DNA of 44,304 nucleotides from a virus. The position numbers and the translations under genes were made by a program. The notes under the pieces are model-generated. The model saw nothing but the letters and a program-made list of their open reading frames with translations. It made no database searches and was not told the origin of the DNA. The stretch's first letter is position 1. The number at the start of each line of letters is the position of its first letter. Below, one piece after another: positions 6,571 through 14,286 of this stretch. The stretch covers positions 1 to 44,304 of the IMG/VR virus record IMGVR_UViG_3300048592_000301; one strand, 5' to 3'.

Positions 6571-6881
6571 AATTCTATGGATGAAATGGTTTCTAATAAA
6601 TCGAATATATCTGTATGTAATTTACCTAAATCAACTACTTTAGATACTTCCATTATATGCTCATCAATTACTGGCGTGGACATTGGCGTTACTTCTTTAT
6701 CTTTTATTGGGATTAGTTCGGATGTCCAATAAATTCCCACTTTAAAATGATGTTGGTACTCAAAAACCTCAAAGCCGAAGCCTACCTCATCAGATATTTT
6801 ATTTTGCTCAAGATGATAAAGGGCTACAATCATTGCGATTGCTCCTTCTAATTGCTGTTTTGTTAATTCTTTAATTGTCAT
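6567..6881 (-). CDS. Hypothetical protein, 104 aa
   Basis: Unknown. An N-terminal helix (LTKQQLEGAIAMIVALYHLEQ) is followed by a beta region and a helical tail. The N-terminal helix is amphipathic rather than a membrane span. It is the first gene of a short operon running through the 99-aa, 62-aa and methyltransferase genes with overlapping ends. A TACATTTG box about 52 bases upstream (6934-6941) is the likely promoter. Confidence 0.6.
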   Translation of the reverse strand: MTIKELTKQQLEGAIAMIVALYHLEQNKISDEVGFGFEVFEYQHHFKVGIYWTSELIPIKDKEVTPMSTPVIDEHIMEVSKVVDLGKLHTDIFDLLETISSIEL

Positions 6882-6933
6882 GGTTGTGTTTTTATTTATA
6901 CAGCTAAATTACAAATAATTTCAACGTATTATA

Positions 6934-6941
6934 CAAATGTA
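6934..6941 (-). promoter_or_regulatory. Bacteroidetes -7 box, small-gene operon
   Basis: The minus strand reads TACATTTG inside a perfect palindrome TTATACAAATGTATAA. It lies 52 bases before the 104-aa gene, giving a normal-length leader unlike the leaderless set seen elsewhere. The palindrome could also be an operator. Confidence 0.5.
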
Positions 6942-6957
6942 TAAGAAATATATGTTA

Positions 6958-7173
6958 TTACTCCGTAACTGTTTGATTATCAGTACTATTATTTTTGCTT
7001 TCAGGAAGTACAATAAAGTGTTTACCAGCGATTTTAACCCACTCAAATGGGGCTTTTTCACTCCGAATAAAATAATATATATTCGCTCTCGTTTGTCCTT
7101 TTGTCTTTGCGTAATCCTCTACGGAAATAAGTCTGTCCGTGTTAATACACTTGCTTTTAATTTTTACCTTCAT
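6958..7173 (-). CDS. Small helix-turn-helix-like protein, 71 aa
   Basis: Residues ~14-50 (ISVEDYAKTKGQTRANIYYFIRSEKAPFEWVKIAGK) read like an excisionase/MerR-type winged helix, in which a protein chooses a DNA site or a small regulator binds DNA. An upstream in-frame start at 7341 exists but would read backwards through the gene for a membrane protein; 7173 is preferred because a TACTTTTG promoter box sits exactly four bases before this ATG. Whether it is a regulator or an excisionase-like factor cannot be told from sequence; no integrase is present nearby. Confidence 0.65.
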   Translation of the reverse strand: MKVKIKSKCINTDRLISVEDYAKTKGQTRANIYYFIRSEKAPFEWVKIAGKHFIVLPESKNNSTDNQTVTE

Positions 7174-7177
7174 TTTA

Positions 7178-7185
7178 CAAAAGTA
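7178..7185 (-). promoter_or_regulatory. -7 box TACTTTTG four bases before ATG (7173)
   Basis: Minus strand TACTTTTG, then TAAA, then ATG. With a Bacteroidetes transcription start only a few bases past the box, the message would start at or almost at the start codon. Confidence 0.6.
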
Positions 7186-7196
7186 AAAAAAATAAT

Positions 7197-7613
7197 TTAA
7201 TAAGTTGCTTTTACTAATTTTCTCAAGAAAGCGGAACCCGATAAAACATAAGGCAGATAAAACCACCAAGAAAGCCCAAGAAATGCCCACAGAAGCACAA
7301 AAATATCCGAGGCAATATAAATATTCATACATACACAACAACCCCCTAATACCTTATATATGAATATTTCTTGTGCTGTGTTTAAAAACTCATTTTCTTG
7401 AGCGTCTTTCGGAAGTTGGGATATTAAATTATATTCCTTTTTTCGGTATTTTTTTACTAAAGTTCGGGAAAGCCAAGGTAAATAATTCTTAAATATAGAA
7501 CCGGGCCAAAAGCAGTAATCAAGAAAGTAAGAAAATAACGCAACCATCATCCCGGCCATAACCGAAAAAACAAGTTTAAGTATTATTTCTGCGTATTCGA
7601 ACATCACTCGCAA
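7197..7613 (-). CDS. Integral membrane protein, 138 aa
   Basis: About three hydrophobic spans: residues ~10-32 (ILKLVFSVMAGMMVALFSYF), ~83-105 (FIYKVLGGCCVCMNIYIAS) and ~106-128 (FVLLWAFLGLSWWFYLPYV). A basic cytoplasmic loop lies between the first two. The GGCCVCMN motif near the second span recalls cysteine-containing membrane proteins often found beside Bacteroidetes phage tail genes. It overlaps the 106-aa gene by ten bases. A holin or host-envelope role is possible, but the lysis genes are far away at 32484-33984, so I leave it unassigned. Confidence 0.65.
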   Translation of the reverse strand: MRVMFEYAEIILKLVFSVMAGMMVALFSYFLDYCFWPGSIFKNYLPWLSRTLVKKYRKKEYNLISQLPKDAQENEFLNTAQEIFIYKVLGGCCVCMNIYIASDIFVLLWAFLGLSWWFYLPYVLSGSAFLRKLVKATY

Positions 7614-7924
7614 TTATCTCCACATTCTGGGAAGGTTTGAATATAAGTGCTAATACAGAATTTATTGCAATCATTCTCATCGACTATATATGTTCCGCTC
7701 GGTTTCTTAATAGTGAAACAGTAATAATAAGATTCGTTTAAATAGCCTTTAGGAATTATTATAGTTTCGCTATTCGGGTCGGTAATGTTTACCTCTAATT
7801 TTAGCCTCGTTCCATTGATGGAATCGAACTCAATCACATGAACACCGACTTCATCAGTTGACAATTGAGTGTTTATATCTTGATTATGAGGGAAATTCCC
7901 TAATTCCGTTTTACAGCAATCCAT
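7604..7924 (-). CDS. Hypothetical virion-associated protein, 106 aa
   Basis: Predicted all-beta, with several Cys (DCCKTELG at the start, CGDNCE at the end) and a central beta sandwich region (TRLKLEVNITDPNSETIIIPKGYL). It lies at the end of a run of tail-fibre-like genes and resembles short beta-rich proteins that decorate tail tips, but no family is recognised. A TAAATTTG promoter box lies four bases before its start, so it has its own leaderless promoter and may be expressed apart from the fibre operon. Confidence 0.6.
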   Translation of the reverse strand: MDCCKTELGNFPHNQDINTQLSTDEVGVHVIEFDSINGTRLKLEVNITDPNSETIIIPKGYLNESYYYCFTIKKPSGTYIVDENDCNKFCISTYIQTFPECGDNCE

Positions 7925-7928
7925 TTTA

Positions 7929-7936
7929 CAAATTTA
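7929..7936 (-). promoter_or_regulatory. -7 box TAAATTTG four bases before ATG (7924)
   Basis: Minus strand TAAATTTG, then TAAA, then ATG, the same spacing as at 7178, 17847, 32737 and 34224. No convincing -33 TTTG is visible. Confidence 0.55.
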
Positions 7937-8752
7937 TAAATTAAATCTTGATTTATGTGTTAAAAAATTAATTTTAATTTCTTCCCCAGATAATGCTCTT
8001 TTAAAAACTTCACATTTATAAATATAGCCTTTAAACATTCGTAATCCATCCGAGCAGCCTAAATAAAAATTAGGATATGGAATATACGCAGAAGGGGTGT
8101 AAGTATCCCCAGCCCCATATTTATATGAATAAAAACTTGTGTAAGTACTATCTTCTAATTCGCCATTCAAGTAGCCAATAGTTCCATCCATATTCCAAGA
8201 CAAGGCAGTGTGAAATAAACTCGCTCCAATTGTTGATTCTGTCCCGATTACATTTGAAGCATGAGAATACTCAATTGGCTTTCTGTTTGTAACTTCCAAA
8301 ATCAATCGTTTATCAGAATACCCTGTGTGGCACCATAACGCATAACCATTTGAGTCATAACCTGCTCGACAACCTTTTCCTGCTAATGTCCAGTAAGAAT
8401 TACCCCCATTCCAATCACTAATTTCAGCCCACAAAATAAGCGTTCCTTCTCGCATCAAATTTAAGCTTTCATTATTGCCGAAATTAATTCTCGACGCTCC
8501 GCTAAAATACATTCTTCCTCCATTAGTATTATCAAAAGAATGTCCACTTCCTTCAAATATCCCAATATGTCTTTGAGTTGATAAATCAAAGACATTAGTG
8601 CCGCCTGAATAGCATTTAGGTTTTGAAAAATCAACGTCTAAAACCTTAGATAAATCAACCTTATTCTTACTACTAAACCCATAATTTCCGTTGAATAATG
8701 ACTTTCTTAGCCCATTACGACTTAAAGATTTATATTTCCTTAATCCAATCAT
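7934..8752 (-). CDS. LamG/concanavalin-like lectin domain tail protein
   Basis: 272 aa. Residues ~75-265 form a LamG-type jelly roll: INFGNNESLNLMREGTLILWAEI, the glycine-rich middle, and the family-typical end GYIYKCEVFKRALSGEEIKINF. Such domains bind carbohydrates, and in phage tails they are receptor-binding or adhesion modules. The short N-terminus may attach to the fibre. It overlaps the 153-aa gene by four bases at the end of a fibre operon (11927 to 7934). A role in recognising host surface sugars fits with the glycan-modifying genes elsewhere in the genome. Confidence 0.8.
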   Translation of the reverse strand: MIGLRKYKSLSRNGLRKSLFNGNYGFSSKNKVDLSKVLDVDFSKPKCYSGGTNVFDLSTQRHIGIFEGSGHSFDNTNGGRMYFSGASRINFGNNESLNLMREGTLILWAEISDWNGGNSYWTLAGKGCRAGYDSNGYALWCHTGYSDKRLILEVTNRKPIEYSHASNVIGTESTIGASLFHTALSWNMDGTIGYLNGELEDSTYTSFYSYKYGAGDTYTPSAYIPYPNFYLGCSDGLRMFKGYIYKCEVFKRALSGEEIKINFLTHKSRFNL

Positions 8753-9210
8753 GCAGATGGGGAAATACTAAAATCAGCACCTAATGCAGTTGCATAACAT
8801 TTTTTTCCTGCAGTCATATTAGCAAGACAAGAAAATTTCAAAACCTCGTTTGGCATTAATGGAATATAAGGTTTTCCAGTAACATCAATCGGCAACCCTT
8901 GGAGTGTTATACTTGCACCTCTTAAAGCATCTACGTTATTAACCGAGCCTGAGTTTCCTGAGTTCAAAGGCACATTTACAATTCCTAATGGCTTAACAGA
9001 CGAACCGTTTAAAATATAAATAAAGCAATTTACAGCCGCAGTATCATCTGTACTAATCATCAATGATTCCACCCTTCCCCCGTTATTGTTTGCTGTATAA
9101 ATAGCAACTCCATTCGTGTCAGCGCCTAATGTCCCAGCAGATGCTGCCGTTAAAACACCTACTCCGTTGTTTTGTTCATTGGTAAATTTTGCCTTTTCAA
9201 TTGTATTCAT
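8749..9210 (-). CDS. Tail/fibre-associated beta-rich protein, 153 aa
   Basis: Low-complexity, Gly/Asn/Ala-rich beta protein without cysteine motifs of enzymes (SAGTLGADTNGVAIYTANNNGG). Its composition resembles short fibre or head-decoration modules of phages. It is sandwiched between the LamG lectin and a 140-aa beta protein in the fibre operon, with a four-base overlap downstream. Virion location is inferred from neighbours. Confidence 0.65.
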   Translation of the reverse strand: MNTIEKAKFTNEQNNGVGVLTAASAGTLGADTNGVAIYTANNNGGRVESLMISTDDTAAVNCFIYILNGSSVKPLGIVNVPLNSGNSGSVNNVDALRGASITLQGLPIDVTGKPYIPLMPNEVLKFSCLANMTAGKKCYATALGADFSISPSA

Positions 9211-9211
9211 T

Positions 9212-9634
9212 TTAGTTATTTGTTAAATATAAATAATATGTTAAATTTGATAATTCAATTGCTTCAACAAGTTCTGTTTCTTCATTTTTTCTTAAAATCT
9301 GAAACCCACTCCCTTCGGTATATTCTAAACTTTCTCCAGGCGAAAGTGTTATTTTTCTCAAACAATAATAAGAACTTCCATCGTAATAACAAATTTCCAC
9401 CTCTCCCGAAACGGTATCTTTATTGAAGATATTAATATAACCTACATTCCTAATAAAATTCTCTATGCCTTGTACAATAGTTACCCAATTAGTATCATTG
9501 CTTAACGACAGTTGTCTGCCTTCTTCCCTCTCAATACCATCATCCCAGCAAACAATACAAGTAAATTGATTTGTTGTAGCCGCTCCCGACAATCGGATTC
9601 GTAGTTCATCAGTTATGCCATTTACAATTATCAT
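9212..9634 (-). CDS. Hypothetical virion-associated protein, 140 aa
   Basis: Predicted beta sandwich with regularly spaced strands (ELRIRLSGAATTNQFTCIV; SGEVEICYYDGSSYYCLRK). No enzymatic motif. It overlaps the 238-aa gene upstream by four bases (ATGA). It is probably a minor fibre or tail-tip protein because all flanking genes are of that kind; no family name can be given. Confidence 0.65.
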   Translation of the reverse strand: MIIVNGITDELRIRLSGAATTNQFTCIVCWDDGIEREEGRQLSLSNDTNWVTIVQGIENFIRNVGYINIFNKDTVSGEVEICYYDGSSYYCLRKITLSPGESLEYTEGSGFQILRKNEETELVEAIELSNLTYYLYLTNN

Positions 9635-10347
9635 TCTATTTCCTCCCCGATTATATTAAATATAACATCAGTTGTTTGTCCATATACACGAATAACATCA
9701 CCAACTTCTAAATGAATACCATTATTAAATATTTTAGAATCATTCCTAACAATTGTTTCATTGTACGCAATATATTGATAAAGAATATCAACAGCCCCGC
9801 CTTTAGCTAATGACAACCTAAATGTTCTTGATGTGTTCGTTGAATTTGCAATATGAATTGCGTTCACAAACGTCGGCTTTGACGCAGTAAATAAGTTCGT
9901 TAATACCGCTCCGGGATTCCCTTGCGCTAAAATTTTTCCAATTCTACTTTCGTCAATAGCAATCGGCGTTCCTTTATTATTGTAAATCTTCCAGCCTTCA
10001 TTAACATTATATTCGGCTCTCCAATATTGTTTTAAAGTAAAATATTGAACTCTTGTGTTAATAGGAATTGCGCTATCTGTTAAGGTAATAGTTACCGTAT
10101 GTGATTCTGTATTCGGATTAACAATAGATACATAACGTATCTCTTGTCTTTGATATTCGCTTGTTAAAGCGGGAATAATCTCAACGTCAATATTTGTTAT
10201 TTCGGTTTGATAATTATCTGGGCCATTTGGCAAGTTGGCTAAATATTGTGGAGATTTATTTGTTACCGTAACGCATTGTAATGGCAATGTCGGAGCAACT
10301 GTTGTTTTTGCTTTTAATGTTTGTGTATCTCGGACAGTCAAATGCAT
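9631..10347 (-). CDS. Hypothetical virion-associated protein, 238 aa
   Basis: Beta-rich protein with two repeat-like halves: VRYVSIVNPNTESHTVTITL-like strands near residues 75-90 and NAIHIANSTNTSRTFRLSLAKGG near 160-182, each resembling a small sandwich found in tail-fibre accessory proteins. It begins exactly at the stop of the 526-aa beta-helix gene (one-base overlap) and overlaps the next by four bases, so it is co-translated with fibre genes. Function inferred as structural. Confidence 0.65.
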   Translation of the reverse strand: MHLTVRDTQTLKAKTTVAPTLPLQCVTVTNKSPQYLANLPNGPDNYQTEITNIDVEIIPALTSEYQRQEIRYVSIVNPNTESHTVTITLTDSAIPINTRVQYFTLKQYWRAEYNVNEGWKIYNNKGTPIAIDESRIGKILAQGNPGAVLTNLFTASKPTFVNAIHIANSTNTSRTFRLSLAKGGAVDILYQYIAYNETIVRNDSKIFNNGIHLEVGDVIRVYGQTTDVIFNIIGEEIE

Positions 10348-11927
10348 TAACTAAAGTTGTATTGTGGGGTTAAATACATTGTACCCCAATTATCAATATA
10401 TATATCAATAAGGTCTGTACCAGCAGATGCAGTATATCCTGCTCCACCAGCAGTTACATAAGCACCTCCATTAATAGTAAGGGTATCTGTTCCTGTATTA
10501 TTAACAACAACAATTCTATACTTTTTACCTATCCCATAAGAATTAATTGTTAATGTATTTGCTCCGCCATTTTCACCAGTAAGATTAACCATACAATTAA
10601 ACTTATCTACAAAATCAACTGTAAAATTTCCAAAGCCATCACTTACTAAATCAGGCATACCATTACCCTCAATTAACACTATCTGAGGGCTAATTGAATT
10701 GACAGATGAGTTATTAGCATACACTTCAACAGTTCCCGCAGGTTTTCTTAATCCATAAAAGGTTGTTCCTCCTTTTATTGTGCAATTTTTGATAGTTAGT
10801 GGTTGTGCTACATCCTCAATCCCATGTCCTGATGGGTTATCAATTATACAGTTCTCAAAATAAGAATTAGCATCTGTCTTAGAAACCCCTGCAAATTGAG
10901 AATTCTTGGCTTGTATATCAACCACTCCACCACTTGTTGTGACTGTAATTAATCCAACTCTACAAATATTATATATTTGAATAGGCGATGAACCTGAAAC
11001 ATTTTGTATTGTGATTGCCCCACTACCAAGTGCTGATTTCTGACAATTTATAAATGTTGGGTTACTACTAACTTTAAGAGTCATTGTATCGTAAATACAA
11101 TTATACATCTCAACAAGGTCTGTACCAGCAACTGCCGATGTTTGAGTAAGTGTACCAATTTTACAACTTAATCCCTCAATATATATTTGCGATGGAATGT
11201 TATTATTAGCTGCTGTAATGTTACCTAATGAAAATCCTGCTGTTGAAATGACACTTATAAGCCCTGCGGTGTTTGTTGCTGTTAAACCTGAAGTTACTAT
11301 GTTTCCACAAGAAAAATCAAATTTATTTGCAGAAATACGAACAAACCCACCAACACCAACTGTGTTCAATACATCAGTAATTGATGTGTCTAAATTTCCT
11401 ATTACAGCATTGTCTAAGTACAACCCTATATTTCCTGAATTACCACTTACTCCTGTTGCGTTTGTTGTAATATTTCCAACTTTTATATTAACAAACCTTA
11501 CATAGTTTATAAGAGGAACACTTCCTCCAACATTAAACCCATTACCAGCGGCATTACTTCCATCAATATTTCCAATTTCTGAAACATCATAACCACTACC
11601 TACAAAAATAATATTTCTATTATAGTTAGCGGTTAAGGTTATTCCACCAACTGTTGCTGATGTTGTGTTGCCCACTATTATAACAACCTTATTTGTTCCG
11701 CCTAATGTGGTCTGCAAAGTATTAGCGGCATCATAAGCTGTTTGAGCGGTTTTATAGACATTATTACCATTACCTGTAAGATTAACTAAATCATCGTTAT
11801 CTTGCACTAAATACACAGCTCGAACTTTACCTAAATAATTAGATGAAATTATATTATTTTTCATCTCGTTTAGTTTGCTTCTTACGCTTGCCCCACTCTC
11901 ACCATCTCCTATATCTGCTATATTCAT
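10347..11927 (-). CDS. Beta-helix tail spike/fibre protein
   Basis: 526 aa. An N-terminal helix region (residues ~1-60) probably attaches to the tail. Residues ~85-430 contain many short strands with Asn/Gly turns (for example FENCIIDNPSGHGIED and IKNCTIKGGTTFYGL), the look of a right-handed parallel beta helix, as in tail spikes that bind or cleave polysaccharide. A compact C-terminal sandwich (SYGIGKKYRIVVVNN) follows. No catalytic triad can be assigned by eye, so it may be adhesive only. It is the first gene after the 57-aa gene in the fibre operon and the most likely host-range determinant, with the LamG protein. Confidence 0.75.
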   Translation of the reverse strand: MNIADIGDGESGASVRSKLNEMKNNIISSNYLGKVRAVYLVQDNDDLVNLTGNGNNVYKTAQTAYDAANTLQTTLGGTNKVVIIVGNTTSATVGGITLTANYNRNIIFVGSGYDVSEIGNIDGSNAAGNGFNVGGSVPLINYVRFVNIKVGNITTNATGVSGNSGNIGLYLDNAVIGNLDTSITDVLNTVGVGGFVRISANKFDFSCGNIVTSGLTATNTAGLISVISTAGFSLGNITAANNNIPSQIYIEGLSCKIGTLTQTSAVAGTDLVEMYNCIYDTMTLKVSSNPTFINCQKSALGSGAITIQNVSGSSPIQIYNICRVGLITVTTSGGVVDIQAKNSQFAGVSKTDANSYFENCIIDNPSGHGIEDVAQPLTIKNCTIKGGTTFYGLRKPAGTVEVYANNSSVNSISPQIVLIEGNGMPDLVSDGFGNFTVDFVDKFNCMVNLTGENGGANTLTINSYGIGKKYRIVVVNNTGTDTLTINGGAYVTAGGAGYTASAGTDLIDIYIDNWGTMYLTPQYNFS

Positions 11928-11944
11928 TTTTTATATTTTAAAGA

Positions 11945-12118
11945 TTAATCATTCCAATTATTTAAGTCATCCCAAAAGCACGCATCAGCCCAAAAAGAAG
12001 TTCCAAGAATCCAACAGCTTACACTTAAATTATATCCCCCTCTTAAAAGTCTTTGACGATTAAAAGTCAAAAGGTTTCCGCAACTCCTTCTTGTGCAATT
12101 ATTTCTTTTCTTTGCCAT
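11945..12118 (-). CDS. Small Cys/Trp-rich protein, 57 aa
   Basis: Short of the usual length cut-off but well supported: its ATG (12116-12118) shares a base with the TAA stop of the GT25 gene (TAATG), the coupling used throughout this genome. The basic N-terminus (MAKKRNNCTRRSC) is followed by a hydrophobic-aromatic end (SCWILGTSFWADACFWDDLNNW). It has four cysteines and four or more tryptophans. It may be a tail or neck component placed between the glycosyltransferase and the spike; function unknown. Confidence 0.65.
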   Translation of the reverse strand: MAKKRNNCTRRSCGNLLTFNRQRLLRGGYNLSVSCWILGTSFWADACFWDDLNNWND

Positions 12119-12717
12119 TAATTATCAAATAACCAACTCGTAACAAATTTACGCTCTATATTTGAATAGCCGCTTAATTGTCGGGTTATGTTTTTATTAA
12201 ATATTAAACATTTATTTTCTTTCTGAAACTCAGCGAGAATAACATCAACCGGCATTGTTTCAAAACTCATTAATTCAATTAACTTACTATAATTTTTAAA
12301 GGGTACGCAATAACTATGCGTCGTTAGAATTCCTGAGCCAGTTAAAAAATATTCATTATACCTCTTTACACTTGCATTCCATAATGTTCCGCCTAAATAA
12401 AGCAAATCATAATCAATTAAAGATTTCATGCCCTCTTTAAACAATCCTCCGACCTCGTTTCTAAATTGACAATCATCCTCCATTATCAAAATATTCGTTG
12501 CTCCTTTTTCTTGTGCCAACATCAAGGCGTTCTTGTGCGCCCTCAAACAACCAATTCTTTCTTTTGATATTTTCCCATTGCCAAAAGGAACTTTGACGCC
12601 ATCGACATACTCAAATTTAAAGCCCATAGCCTTAGCCTGAGCCTCAAAAAAAGCCCTTCTATCATCACGTTCGGGTAAACTAATGCAAACAATCATATCA
12701 AAATATTCGCTCAACAT
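12118..12717 (-). CDS. Glycosyltransferase family 25-like protein
   Basis: 199 aa. The order of motifs is that of GT25 (LPS biosynthesis type) enzymes: N-terminal VCISLPERDDRRAFF (about residues 10-24), GCLRAHKNALMLAQ (about 57-70), the metal-binding acidic motif ILIMEDDCQF (about 77-86), and YDLLYLGG (about 104-111). It should transfer a sugar, often galactose, from a nucleotide donor in the cytoplasm. It is embedded between the spike operon and head-connector genes rather than with metabolic genes, which argues that its target is a virion protein or a host surface glycan altered after infection. Overlap of seven bases with the gene upstream. Confidence 0.85.
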   Translation of the reverse strand: MLSEYFDMIVCISLPERDDRRAFFEAQAKAMGFKFEYVDGVKVPFGNGKISKERIGCLRAHKNALMLAQEKGATNILIMEDDCQFRNEVGGLFKEGMKSLIDYDLLYLGGTLWNASVKRYNEYFLTGSGILTTHSYCVPFKNYSKLIELMSFETMPVDVILAEFQKENKCLIFNKNITRQLSGYSNIERKFVTSWLFDN

Positions 12718-13256
12718 TCTCTTTCAATATCTAATTCACAAGGCAAGCAAATAGCATCGTCTTGTCCCCATATTAAATCAAAATCAATATATACTCCTGT
12801 AAATTCCATTCCTTCACTTATTCTTTCTCTTACTTCTTCTTTAAACACATCTATATAATGAAAATTTTGCTTCGTTAAAACAATTTGAGGTCGTGCCATT
12901 ACATTCGTGCTTTTAAATTCTTTCAGTCCCCGAATTAATCTATCGGTAAGTTTATCACTTGAAACTACGTTCGAAAATGATAAAGCAACAATTCTACATT
13001 TCGCAGTTGCATTGAAAGTTTTTTGACATGAGGTTAATCTTCTTGCCGGCTCTGAAAATGTAATATTTGGGTCAAATCTGATATAAAAATAATTGCCCTC
13101 GCAGTCCGTTATTCCTATATATTTTTTATCCCGATTATCGGTAAACTGAATTACTCGCCCATCGCTTGTCTTAACACCGTTTATAGCGTAATTATCAAAG
13201 AAAGGATTTTCTGCCTTTATATAATCTCCTATTTCTTTTATTAAATCTAAGACCAT
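12711..13256 (-). CDS. Probable neck/tail-terminator protein, 181 aa
   Basis: Alpha/beta protein of the size of phage tail-completion proteins. A helical start (LDLIKEIGDYIKAENPFF) precedes a beta sheet (GRVIQFTDNRDKKYIGITDCEGNYFYIRF) and a final strand (MEFTGVYIDFDLIW). It lies directly after the gp10-like gene, where tail terminators are usual. Overlaps its neighbour by ten bases. The assignment rests mainly on gene order. Confidence 0.55.
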   Translation of the reverse strand: MVLDLIKEIGDYIKAENPFFDNYAINGVKTSDGRVIQFTDNRDKKYIGITDCEGNYFYIRFDPNITFSEPARRLTSCQKTFNATAKCRIVALSFSNVVSSDKLTDRLIRGLKEFKSTNVMARPQIVLTKQNFHYIDVFKEEVRERISEGMEFTGVYIDFDLIWGQDDAICLPCELDIEREC

Positions 13257-13708
13257 TTTCTTACTATGTCTTTTAAAGAGTTTTGAACGTATGCAGATAC
13301 AGTGTCTTTAATTTGCTTTCTTTCTTCGTCATTCAAAGAAAATATACTCGTTTTATTTTGTTCTTCTTGATACCCGGAAACATCGGCTCCATATTGCGTT
13401 AAAAATCCGAGTGTAGGAATTTCATCTTCGGTTCCTATTTGTATGCTTTCAAACAATGCACCTGTAAATAATAAATCTTTTTTCTCAACTTGCCTTCCCG
13501 CTTTTTCTCTTTTCTTTGCATAAGCGGTTGAATAAGGACTTAATGCTTTTCCTTTAGTGTCTTTTGCTCCTTCGCCACCTGAGTAAACTCTCCCAAGTAA
13601 TAATTCTTGCGCTTTTTGTGCGGATAATAATTCAATATTTCTTGCTAATTTTCTGAAATCAGGAAGCGTTGCGATAATCTTCTTGCCTATTTCATCACTC
13701 TTTGCCAT
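13247..13708 (-). CDS. HK97 gp10-like/virion morphogenesis neck protein
   Basis: 153 aa. The segment KGKALSPYSTAYAKKREKAGRQ (about residues 52-73) followed by KKDLLFTGALFESI (about 76-89) is the hallmark of phage virion morphogenesis or gp10-like head-tail joining proteins. A basic/aromatic core and a C-terminal amphipathic helix (EERKQIKDTVSAYVQNSLKDIVRKW) complete it. It would bridge the connector and tail during assembly. It overlaps the membrane gene upstream by 14 bases. Confidence 0.75.
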   Translation of the reverse strand: MAKSDEIGKKIIATLPDFRKLARNIELLSAQKAQELLLGRVYSGGEGAKDTKGKALSPYSTAYAKKREKAGRQVEKKDLLFTGALFESIQIGTEDEIPTLGFLTQYGADVSGYQEEQNKTSIFSLNDEERKQIKDTVSAYVQNSLKDIVRKWS

Positions 13709-13997
13709 TATTGATTGTTTTTATGAGTTTACCAATTACCATATTGCCAATCAATCCGAGTTCAACACAATGCTCGCCTGTTAACGTATCGTAATACCAA
13801 CCCATGTAAAATATAATAGCAATAACGATAGCACTCATACAAAATCTTATTTGAGTTTCATTCCACCATTTTTTTATTGATATTTGACTAAACCTCTTAG
13901 CTTTCGGAAATATCATTGCTAAATTATAAACGAACATTCCTAAGAGCGTCAATAAAATCCCAAGCCATACAGGCACTATTTCATGTAATATTTCCAT
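13695..13997 (-). CDS. Membrane protein, 100 aa, holin-like
   Basis: Two to three hydrophobic spans: VWLGILLTLLGMFVYNLAMIF (about residues 10-30), FCMSAIVIAIIFYMGWYY (about 52-69), and a weaker one near 80-90. The topology (small, two to three spans, charged ends) fits a holin or another envelope protein. It lies inside the structural operon, next to a second small membrane protein, and starts exactly where the 75-aa gene ends. The amidase is far away, so a holin assignment is tentative. Confidence 0.6.
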   Translation of the reverse strand: MEILHEIVPVWLGILLTLLGMFVYNLAMIFPKAKRFSQISIKKWWNETQIRFCMSAIVIAIIFYMGWYYDTLTGEHCVELGLIGNMVIGKLIKTINNGKE

Positions 13998-14224
13998 TAT
14001 ATATAAACTTTTACTTTTAATTCTCGGACATCTTCCTTAACATTTTCAATCTCGTTTTCCAAGTTTTCATGCTTAGTTGCAATTTCTTTAACTGATACCT
14101 TAATCACTCCTAAATCATCCGCCATGCGGTCAATAGAAGTAACCAGTCTTATTAAAAAAAAACTAATAATTCCAAGCATCACGCCTGCGGCTGCGACGAC
14201 AATGGTGGTTAGTGTTATTACCAT
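13997..14224 (-). CDS. Membrane-anchored coiled-coil protein, 75 aa
   Basis: One N-terminal membrane span (TTIVVAAAGVMLGIISFFLIRLV) and a C-terminal heptad-rich coiled coil (VSVKEIATKHENLENEIENVKEDVRELKVKV), a layout shared by XhlA-type holin partners and some phage membrane anchors. The ATG overlaps the TAA of the preceding 20-aa gene (TAATG). Likely partner of the adjacent 100-aa membrane protein. Confidence 0.65.
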   Translation of the reverse strand: MVITLTTIVVAAAGVMLGIISFFLIRLVTSIDRMADDLGVIKVSVKEIATKHENLENEIENVKEDVRELKVKVYI

Positions 14225-14286
14225 TATTTTTTTGGTTTTGTTGTGCGTGGCTTACCACATCCACAACCATATTCTCTTATTTTCAT
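14224..14286 (-). CDS. Tiny basic Cys protein, 20 aa
   Basis: A 20-codon gene that most ORF scans miss. Its ATG overlaps the TGA of the 322-aa gene (ATGA, 14283-14286), and its TAA overlaps the next ATG (TAATG, 14222-14226), so it is coupled on both sides. It carries a YGCGCGKP motif and a lysine-rich tail. The two-sided coupling is the main evidence that it is translated. Function unknown; a small structural cofactor or pure coupling relay are both possible. Confidence 0.5.
   Translation of the reverse strand: MKIREYGCGCGKPRTTKPKK

Noticed and set aside
6958-7341. Long version of the HTH-like gene starting at 7341
   Set aside because: The first 56 codons overlap the membrane-protein gene in another frame; the promoter box points to 7173.
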